This document shows positions 7,037 to 11,799 of a stretch of 11,799 nt of DNA, piece after piece. Within the stretch, counting starts at the first letter, position 1; every line of letters starts with the position of its first letter. The notes under the pieces are model-generated. The model had not been told where the DNA came from. It ran no database searches and saw only the letters and a list, made by a program, of their open reading frames with translations. The DNA is from Firmicutes bacterium UBA5473 (GTDB lineage Bacteria > Bacillota > DTU084): NCBI GenBank assembly GCA_002427165.1, contig DIQB01000093.1:18321-30119 (forward strand). Direction: 5' to 3'. The position numbers and the translations under genes were made by a program.

Positions 7037-8125
7037 ATGAGGCGGATACTCTATATTCTCCCCTACTTTGAACTGGGAGGAACTGAACGGCATCTCATAA
7101 ATTTAATGGGTGAAATTGGAAAAGAGCATCAGGTTGTTTTGCTAACACCCCAAGGCCAGGGGCTGGGCCTGCTAGCTGATCTCTCAGTCGAGCTGAAACA
7201 TTTTCCCAGACTAGATCAAGGGTTATGGGCTGGAATTTCAGGTTTTAAGAAAGCACTTCAAGCGATCATGGAAGAGGGACCCTTAGATCTGGTCCATGTC
7301 CACGGAGGCCATGAGCTCCTCTTTTTAGCAAGAAAGAGAGTTGGTCGGGCTCCCTTTGTTTTTACAAACCACGGATATCATAGCGATTCCTTCGGCCTTA
7401 GCTATAAGACCGCCTCTTGGATTTGCAACCGAGTGGCCGAAAAAGTAATCTGCGTCTCGAGTTTTGAAGGCCAGAAAATGCTAAAGCGAGGTCTTTCCCC
7501 GGAAAAACTCTCTGTGATCCACAATGGTGTAGCTGAAGAGAAGCAACAGTTTGAACCCGACGAGCTCTATAGGCGCTTCTCCCTACCAAAAGATAAGATC
7601 CTCATTGGCACTGTAGCCAGGCTGGTAAAGATCAAAGGCATCAGTTATTTAATAGACGCCTTTCGAGGCGTAGTTCAGCGCTTCCCCAATGCTCATCTTG
7701 TCATTGTGGGAACTGGCGAGGAGTTAGCTAGCCTCAAAGAGCAAGCAGAGGATCTAGCCCCTCAAGTCTCCTTTACAGGATACGTTAAGGAAGCCCAAGC
7801 TCTCATGGGGCTCTTAGACATCTTTGTTCTCCCTTCCCTGGTGGAACCCTTTGGGATGGTAGCGGCAGAGGCTATGGCTTGCGTAAAGCCCGTAGTGGGC
7901 ACTGATGTGGGCGGGATCCCGGAGATCGTGGTGCCCCAAAAAACCGGCCTTTTAGTGCCACCGGGTGATGCTAGGGCTTTAGAAGAGGGATTGATTGAAC
8001 TGATGGAAGATCCTCAAAAGCGAGAACGCTTTGGCAGAAACGGTCGACAACGCTTTGAGGAAAACTTCACCATTGAAAAAATGGGCGCCCGTACCCTTGA
8101 GTTGTATGGGAAGCTATGGTGCTGA
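7037..8125 (+). CDS. GT4-family glycosyltransferase (GT-B fold)
   Basis: A 362-residue soluble glycosyltransferase expected to use a nucleotide-activated sugar at the inner face of the membrane, building a lipid-linked or surface glycan. The N-terminal half has the acceptor-side motif LGGTERH (13-19), VHVHGGHE (87-93) and FTNHGYHSD. The linker has VICVSSFE and VIHNG. The C-terminal nucleotide-sugar domain has GTVARLVKIKG (191-201, basic R195 and K200), AHLVIVGTGEE, and the retaining GT4 signature E270-P-F-G-M-V-A-A-E278, followed by TDVGGIPEIV. Length is normal for the family. ATG 7037 follows GAGGAGGG at good spacing. It has its own promoter and terminator, so it seems monocistronic; the fused GT gene nearby suggests a related pathway, but sugar and acceptor are unknown. 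Confidence 0.93.
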   Translation: MRRILYILPYFELGGTERHLINLMGEIGKEHQVVLLTPQGQGLGLLADLSVELKHFPRLDQGLWAGISGFKKALQAIMEEGPLDLVHVHGGHELLFLARKRVGRAPFVFTNHGYHSDSFGLSYKTASWICNRVAEKVICVSSFEGQKMLKRGLSPEKLSVIHNGVAEEKQQFEPDELYRRFSLPKDKILIGTVARLVKIKGISYLIDAFRGVVQRFPNAHLVIVGTGEELASLKEQAEDLAPQVSFTGYVKEAQALMGLLDIFVLPSLVEPFGMVAAEAMACVKPVVGTDVGGIPEIVVPQKTGLLVPPGDARALEEGLIELMEDPQKRERFGRNGRQRFEENFTIEKMGARTLELYGKLWC

Positions 8126-8191
8126 TATTATATCTTCTCAAAAGATATTGATCTACAAGAGAAACATGACGCTTTTTCTAAAACACACATC

Positions 8192-8230
8192 AGGCCCCCA
8201 GCCTCGACTTTTTCTGGGGGCTTTCTTCTG
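8192..8230 (+). terminator. Intrinsic terminator of the GT4 gene
   Basis: GCCCCCAG (8194-8201) pairs with CTGGGGGC (8214-8221), an 8-bp GC-rich stem with a 12-nt loop, followed by a T-rich run (CTTTCTTCTGTTT). It lies about 70 bp past the stop codon. Confidence 0.75.
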
Positions 8231-8371
8231 TTTAGGCAAAATGCTTTCTGCATTTTCCAAGTCAACTCCGGCAAGCATAAGCAGTGCCCCCTATCATTAT
8301 TATTCTTTTTTAAACTATATTCCTTGCTTGTCTCAAAAAGACCTTGTCCCTTGCTTTCATTTTTCTTGTAG

Positions 8372-8400
8372 TTGCAACATCTCCCTTTTCGTATTACAAT
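8372..8400 (+). promoter_or_regulatory. Sigma-A promoter for the mgtE leader
   Basis: TTGCAA (8372-8377), an exact 17-bp spacer and TACAAT (8395-8400). Transcription would begin near 8406-8408, right at the 5' strand of the leader's closing stem, giving an untranslated leader of about 300 nt. A rival -10, TATAAT at 8492-8497, has only a poorly spaced TTGCAG 19 bp upstream. Confidence 0.6.
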
Positions 8401-8404
8401 AGAG

Positions 8405-8580
8405 GTGATCTAGAAAATGGTCTTAGGAGAAGCCAACTGTGGCACCAGGAAGGATTTTTAGGATAATTGCAGAAGAATGTCTCCTAGAAGGTATAATGCC
8501 GCAAAACACTAGGATCACGCTTTAAGGGCCCTCTCCCAATCTTTAACATCTTGCTTTAGTATGGGGCTCTTTTTATTTTA
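8405..8580 (+). ncRNA. Candidate structured cis-regulatory leader RNA (riboswitch-like) of mgtE
   Basis: Stems visible by eye: a closing stem of GTGATC-TAG (8405-8413) with CTA-g-GATCAC (8509-8518, one bulged G); TAGGAGA (8424-8430) with TCTCCTA (8480-8486), extended by a T-G pair; inside it GCCA (8432-8435) with TGGC (8440-8443); and GGTA with TGCC (8490-8500). An intrinsic terminator begins 6 nt after the closing stem. A closed aptamer-sized fold followed by a terminator, all upstream of a metal transporter, is the usual layout of a transcriptional riboswitch. The M-box, which often controls mgtE, has a conserved GGUGAGGCUCC start and AGACGCCAA loop that I do not find. The unit could instead be a stand-alone small RNA ending at the terminator. 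Fold and function are inferred. Confidence 0.45.
8524..8580 (+). terminator. Intrinsic terminator/attenuator in the mgtE leader
   Basis: AAGGGCCCT (8524-8532) pairs with GGGGCTCTT (8563-8571), nine pairs including two G-U, then a T-rich run TTTTATTTTA to 8580. The 30-nt loop is large, and its CTCCCA (8533-8538) could pair with the same G-run instead, giving alternative folds. It ends about 127 bp before the mgtE start, so full-length mgtE message from the upstream promoter would need read-through. Confidence 0.6.
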
Positions 8581-8587
8581 CTAAAAC

Positions 8588-8652
8588 GGGGTGGTTACAA
8601 TGCATTTCAAGATTACGCTGGTTTTTTCAGCGATACATTTCCCCTAACCCCC
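8588..8652 (+). promoter_or_regulatory. Long imperfect hairpin in the mgtE 5' untranslated region
   Basis: GGG-t-GGTTA (8589-8597) pairs with TAACCCCC (8645-8652); AATGCAT (8599-8605) pairs with ATACATT (8633-8639) with one mismatch; and CGCTG (8616-8620) pairs with CAGCG (8628-8632). No T-run follows, so it is not a terminator. The CCCCT at 8641-8645 could also pair with AGGGG (8698-8702) at the ribosome binding site, which would allow a translational switch; this is inference. Confidence 0.4.
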
Positions 8653-8707
8653 AAAAATAATTAGAAGAGGTGATGGCTTAACGCAGAAAACCAAAGGAGG
8701 GGTACCC

Positions 8708-10039
8708 ATGAAAGAAATCTTAGAGCTAATTATGAACAACAACTTTGTAGAAACTCGAAATCAACTGCTGACTAAAAACCCAGTTGATATCGCTCATTTT
8801 TTAGAGGAAATACCGCCAGAAAAGGCTCTGATGGTCTTTCGTATTTTGCCGAAAGATCTTGGTGCTGATGTCTTTGCCTACATGTCTTCGGAACAGCAAA
8901 AATATATCATAGGCAATATTAATGATAAAGAAATACGCCTGATTCTCGATGAGCTTTTTCTTGACGATACTATAGATTTCTTGGAAGAAATGCCTGCAAA
9001 TTTTGTCAAAAAGGTCCTGCGGAGCGCTGACGAAAACACCAGAGTATTATTAAATCAATTTCTTGCTTATCCAGAGAACTCTGCTGGCAGCGTCATGACA
9101 ATCGAGTATGTGGACCTGAAAAAAGAAATGACAGTCACCCAAGCCCTGGCCCATATAAAAAAGACCGGTGTTGATAAGGAAACCATTAACACCTGCTTTG
9201 TAGTGGACCATAACCGCAAGCTTGAGGGCATCGTTTCCATCCGCAAGCTGATTCTCAACGACGATGATGTGAAGATCAAGGATATTATGGAAACAAACAT
9301 CATCTACGCCCATACCCTCAATGATCAGGAAGAAGTGGCAGACAGATTTAGAAAATACGATCTGTTCTCCATGCCTGTTGTAGATAAAGAAAACCGTCTC
9401 GTGGGAATCATCACCATCGATGATATCTTAGATATCATCGAAGAGGAAAATACTGAAGACTTCCAAAGGATGGCTGGTATTGAGCCAACAGAGAAGGAAT
9501 ATTTAAGAACTGGTCCCCTGAACCTCGCAAAGCATCGTGTAGCGTGGTTATTAATCCTAATGATTTCTGCTACCTTCACAGGGAACATTATCAAAAGGTT
9601 TGAAGATGTACTGCAAACTGTTGTCTTACTAGCTGCATTCATTCCCATGCTCATGGATACAGGCGGTAATGCAGGCTCTCAATCCTCAACCCTGATTATT
9701 CGTGGTCTTGCCCTAGGTGAAATTAAGATCGGGGATATTTTTAAAATCATTCGCAAGGAATTTGCCGTAGGCACAATTGTGGGGACTGTTTTGGCTGGTG
9801 TCAACCTGCTGAGGCTTTATTTTATTGAAAAGGTGGGCCTTGCAATTTCAATAGCAGTCTGCATTAGCTTGTTTTTCACAGTGCTACTTGCCAATCTCGT
9901 GGGAGGCGTGCTACCTATTTTTGCTAAACGCTTCAAAGTGGATCCCGCAATTATGGCAAGTCCCCTTATTACAACAATCGTGGATGCAGCAGCTCTGCTC
10001 ATCTATTTTACAGTTGCCACCAGGCTCTTAGCGCTTTAA
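8708..10039 (+). CDS. mgtE: Magnesium transporter MgtE
   Basis: A 443-residue Mg2+-gated magnesium channel/transporter of the inner membrane. Residues 1-~120 form the helical MgtE N domain. Two CBS domains follow (about 125-190 and 190-250), with SAGSVMT (125-131) and DLFSMPVVD...GIITIDDILDIIEEE. A connecting helix with EDFQRMAGIEP (250-260) leads to the five-segment membrane domain (about 278-440), with PMLMDTGGNAGSQSS (313-327) and DPAIMASPLITTIVD (412-426). D426 corresponds to the pore aspartate that binds Mg2+ in characterised MgtE. Length is normal. ATG 8708 follows a strong AAAGGAGG; the 8-bp palindrome GGGTACCC directly abuts the start. The gene is monocistronic, with a long structured leader and its own terminator, and its base composition looks somewhat more AT-rich than its neighbours. 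Confidence 0.97.
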   Translation: MKEILELIMNNNFVETRNQLLTKNPVDIAHFLEEIPPEKALMVFRILPKDLGADVFAYMSSEQQKYIIGNINDKEIRLILDELFLDDTIDFLEEMPANFVKKVLRSADENTRVLLNQFLAYPENSAGSVMTIEYVDLKKEMTVTQALAHIKKTGVDKETINTCFVVDHNRKLEGIVSIRKLILNDDDVKIKDIMETNIIYAHTLNDQEEVADRFRKYDLFSMPVVDKENRLVGIITIDDILDIIEEENTEDFQRMAGIEPTEKEYLRTGPLNLAKHRVAWLLILMISATFTGNIIKRFEDVLQTVVLLAAFIPMLMDTGGNAGSQSSTLIIRGLALGEIKIGDIFKIIRKEFAVGTIVGTVLAGVNLLRLYFIEKVGLAISIAVCISLFFTVLLANLVGGVLPIFAKRFKVDPAIMASPLITTIVDAAALLIYFTVATRLLAL

Positions 10040-10043
10040 ACCT

Positions 10044-10073
10044 GGGGCCCCCTTTGGGGGCTCTTTCCTTTTT
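10044..10073 (+). terminator. Intrinsic terminator of mgtE
   Basis: GGGGCCCCC (10044-10052) pairs with GGGGGCTCT (10056-10064) around a TTT loop, nine pairs including two G-U, followed by a T-rich run. It begins 4 bp after the stop codon. Confidence 0.88.
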
Positions 10074-10180
10074 AAAAACATTAGCTTAGGGAAAAGTATT
10101 ATTAATTTGAGAGGAATCCCCACTGGGATCGCGAAATATTCTATAGCATCTCTGCAATAAAAATATAGGGGGTAATTTCG

Positions 10181-11799
10181 ATAAACAATTATGAACAAGA
10201 CCTCCTGGAAGAGCGGGCCTATCTAGAGAAAACAGTAGCGCTAATCCGACAGGAACTTAAATCCGGATCTCGGGCCTTGGCCCAGAGAAAAGAAAGAGTA
10301 ATTGAAATGCGGCGAGAGATGTGGAATAATACAGCCCACTCTTCCCAAGACTTCACCAAGCTCACAGAGATGAACCAATATCTATCCGAGGTAAATAGTC
10401 AGACTGCAAACTACCTGCTTACGTCCAAACGTATAAAAAGGTACCAAAAAATGCTTGCTGCCCCGTATTTTGGACGTTTTGACTTTTTAGAAGCAGGAAG
10501 TCAAGACAAAGAAAAAATCTACGTGGGGCTAGCACGGGTGATGGATCCCCAAACCCAAAAGATCCTCGTCTACGACTGGCGAGCACCTATCTGTAGTATC
10601 TTCTATCGCTATGAACTAGGTAAAGCCAGCTATCGGGCCCCCATAGGCGAGATTACAGGGGAAGTTCTCTTGAAGCGGCAATATAAGATCAAAGATGCTC
10701 AGCTGAAATACTTCTTTGACTCTAACATCAGAATCACCGATGAGATCCTTGCGGAAATCTTGAGTCGCAATTCCTCTCCCCAAATGCGAAACATCGTGGA
10801 GACCATTCAAAAAGAACAAGATCTCATCATTCGCGATACAGCCAATGAGCTTTTGATCGTGCAAGGTGTAGCAGGTAGCGGCAAAACGTCTATTGCTCTA
10901 CATAGGATCGCCTTTCTCCTTTATGAAGGGGTCAGCTCCAAGCTGGGGGCTCATAACATTCTCATCATCTCCCCAAATGATCTTTTCAGTAGCTATATCT
11001 CCCGTGTCCTCCCTGAACTGGGGGAAGAAAATGTTGTGCAAACAACCTTCGACGATCTGGTGGCAAAGTTTTTTAAGGCTAGGTTTGTGCTGGAAACCCG
11101 CACTCAGCAGCTGGAAGATTTGATCCGACACCAGGATTCCAGTAGGCAGACAAGCATTGTCTTTAAGGGTTCTAGTGTTTTTGTGCAAATCCTAGAGCGT
11201 TTGCTCTGGCACTGGGGCCACCACTTGATCCCCTTTGAAGATGTCTCCTTCGCCGGCTTCCTTGTGGAGAGCCGCCAGCAGTTGAAAAACCGTTTTCTAA
11301 ACAATAAGCTGGGCCTACCCATGGCCAGGCAACTGAAAAAAATCGAAAATCAGATCCTTGAGAAAACCCACCCCCTGCAGAAAAAAAGCCAGGAAAAACT
11401 CCAAAAGATTGTTGCCCAGCGTGATGAGCATCCCTTTGAGGTAAAATCATATAGTCGGTTACTCTCGATAAAGAAAAGCCAGGCATTCCTAGAGCAGCTC
11501 CGCAAATTTACCCAGGTGGATTATTTGGAGCTCTATAAGCTGCTATTCCAAGATCGAGATCTGTTCTTAAAACTTGCAGACGGTTTAGAGCTACCCGCCC
11601 AGATCGATGAGATCATCTCCACAACAAGCCAAAACTTAGACAGAGGTCTATTGCTCTATGAGGATGCTGCTCCCCTACTTTATTTGCTACTGAAGGTTGA
11701 TGGTGGCGAGCCTTTCTCCGAAATCCGGCATGTTGTGATTGACGAGGCCCAAGATTATTATCCCATGCAATATGAGATCTTCAAGCTCCTTTTCCCGGA
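10181..11799 (+). CDS. helD: HelD-like UvrD/Rep-superfamily helicase, partial (3' end off window)
   Basis: This protein resembles Bacillus HelD, an ATPase that binds RNA polymerase through N-terminal coiled-coil arms and frees stalled or post-termination complexes. 539 codons are in the window; B. subtilis HelD is about 774 residues. The N-terminal ~90 residues are charged and helical, followed by the HelD-typical PYFGRFDF, IYVGLA, VYDWRAPICS and ITGE. Walker A is G229-V-A-G-S-G-K235-T, followed by ALHRIAFLLY; then come a long helical insert and Walker B/motif II, D521-E-A-Q-D525, just before the edge. No ATG, GTG or TTG occurs between the in-frame TAG (10166) and TTG at codon 33. GGGGG (10168-10172) sits 8 nt before ATA 10181, so ATA is taken as the start. 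No clear promoter is seen in the 107 bp after the mgtE terminator, only AT-rich sequence and a small ATCCC/GGGAT hairpin at 10116-10129. Confidence 0.9.
   Translation, partial: MNNYEQDLLEERAYLEKTVALIRQELKSGSRALAQRKERVIEMRREMWNNTAHSSQDFTKLTEMNQYLSEVNSQTANYLLTSKRIKRYQKMLAAPYFGRFDFLEAGSQDKEKIYVGLARVMDPQTQKILVYDWRAPICSIFYRYELGKASYRAPIGEITGEVLLKRQYKIKDAQLKYFFDSNIRITDEILAEILSRNSSPQMRNIVETIQKEQDLIIRDTANELLIVQGVAGSGKTSIALHRIAFLLYEGVSSKLGAHNILIISPNDLFSSYISRVLPELGEENVVQTTFDDLVAKFFKARFVLETRTQQLEDLIRHQDSSRQTSIVFKGSSVFVQILERLLWHWGHHLIPFEDVSFAGFLVESRQQLKNRFLNNKLGLPMARQLKKIENQILEKTHPLQKKSQEKLQKIVAQRDEHPFEVKSYSRLLSIKKSQAFLEQLRKFTQVDYLELYKLLFQDRDLFLKLADGLELPAQIDEIISTTSQNLDRGLLLYEDAAPLLYLLLKVDGGEPFSEIRHVVIDEAQDYYPMQYEIFKLLFP

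Larger units (their letters stand above)
8126..8707 (+). other. 582-bp gene-free region before mgtE
   Basis: Contents in order: a small AT hairpin (8130-8148), the GT4 terminator, an AT- and pyrimidine-rich stretch of about 140 bp (8231-8371) in which I see nothing definite, a promoter, a structured leader with a terminator, and a second long hairpin ahead of the mgtE ribosome binding site. The open frame 8031-8402 that enters it has no recognisable domain and is an out-of-frame shadow of the GT4 gene at its 5' end. Confidence 0.6.

Noticed and set aside
8031..8402. 123-codon open frame running from the GT4 gene into the intergenic region
   Set aside because: It overlaps the GT4 coding end, a terminator and a promoter, and has no ribosome binding site or domain.
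8492..8497. TATAAT as the main mgtE promoter -10
   Set aside because: The matching -35 is poor (TTGCAG at 19 bp) and it would start the transcript just before the terminator; kept only as an alternative to the 8372-8400 promoter.
8436..8600. T-box or TPP riboswitch
   Set aside because: GTGGCACC (8439 on), GGTGGTTAC (8590 on) and ATAATGCC (8493 on) are short partial resemblances; the T-box is not placed before a terminator correctly, and the TPP CTGAGA core is missing.
8405..8707. M-box (ykoK) magnesium riboswitch
   Set aside because: Expected before mgtE, but the conserved GGUGAGGCUCC start and AGACGCCAA core are not found; GAGGTGATGGCTTAACGC (8667 on) is only superficially similar and too close to the start codon for a full element.
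10191..10226. ATG at 10191 as the helD start
   Set aside because: It is in a different frame and hits a stop codon after eleven codons.
1..11799. CRISPR array, transposon ends, prophage or tRNA/rRNA genes
   Set aside because: No regularly spaced repeats, transposase, integrase or recognisable RNA gene sequence was seen on either strand.

Overview
The window looks like chromosomal DNA from a Gram-positive, Clostridia-grade Firmicute. The grounds are moderate GC content, strong GGAGG-type ribosome binding sites, several TTG/GTG starts, sigma-A-like promoters with extended -10 boxes, intrinsic terminators, and a gene set (DUF2935, HelD, MgtE, SbcD) typical of that group. Genus cannot be named from this sequence alone. 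I see no rRNA, tRNA, CRISPR array, transposase or phage gene.

Left part (1-2850): the N-terminal 286 codons of sbcD (minus strand, running off the left edge; sbcC, its usual partner, would lie beyond it). A divergent gene encodes a two-repeat DUF2935 helical-bundle protein. Its last 8 bp overlap, tail to tail, a minus-strand D12-class DNA adenine methylase that starts with TTG and has its own extended -10 promoter.

Cell-surface part (2899-8125): a minus-strand 888-residue protein joins three activities in one chain: a GtrA membrane domain, a GT2 polyprenyl-phosphate-sugar synthase-like domain, and a GT-C (GT39/ArnT-like) membrane transferase with a C-terminal tail. Divergent from it is a small exported protein with a His/Cys metal-binding-like C-terminal domain. 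That gene shares a perfect-stem bidirectional terminator with a convergent TIM-barrel sugar isomerase/epimerase-like gene. Across a 223-bp divergent promoter region follows a cytoplasmic GT4 glycosyltransferase with a clear promoter and terminator. Together these suggest a role in surface glycan assembly, but no substrate can be assigned.

Right part (8126-11799): a 582-bp gene-free stretch leads to mgtE (magnesium channel/transporter). It holds a good promoter, a P1-enclosed fold of about 115 nt, an intrinsic terminator, then a second long hairpin just before the mgtE ribosome binding site. This is the layout of a transcription-attenuating leader (riboswitch-like), yet I could not match it to the M-box or to other classes I know. 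It is the best candidate here for something undescribed. After a strong mgtE terminator comes helD, an RNA-polymerase-associated UvrD-like helicase, cut by the right edge at the DEAQD motif. Its only well-spaced start codon appears to be a non-canonical ATA.
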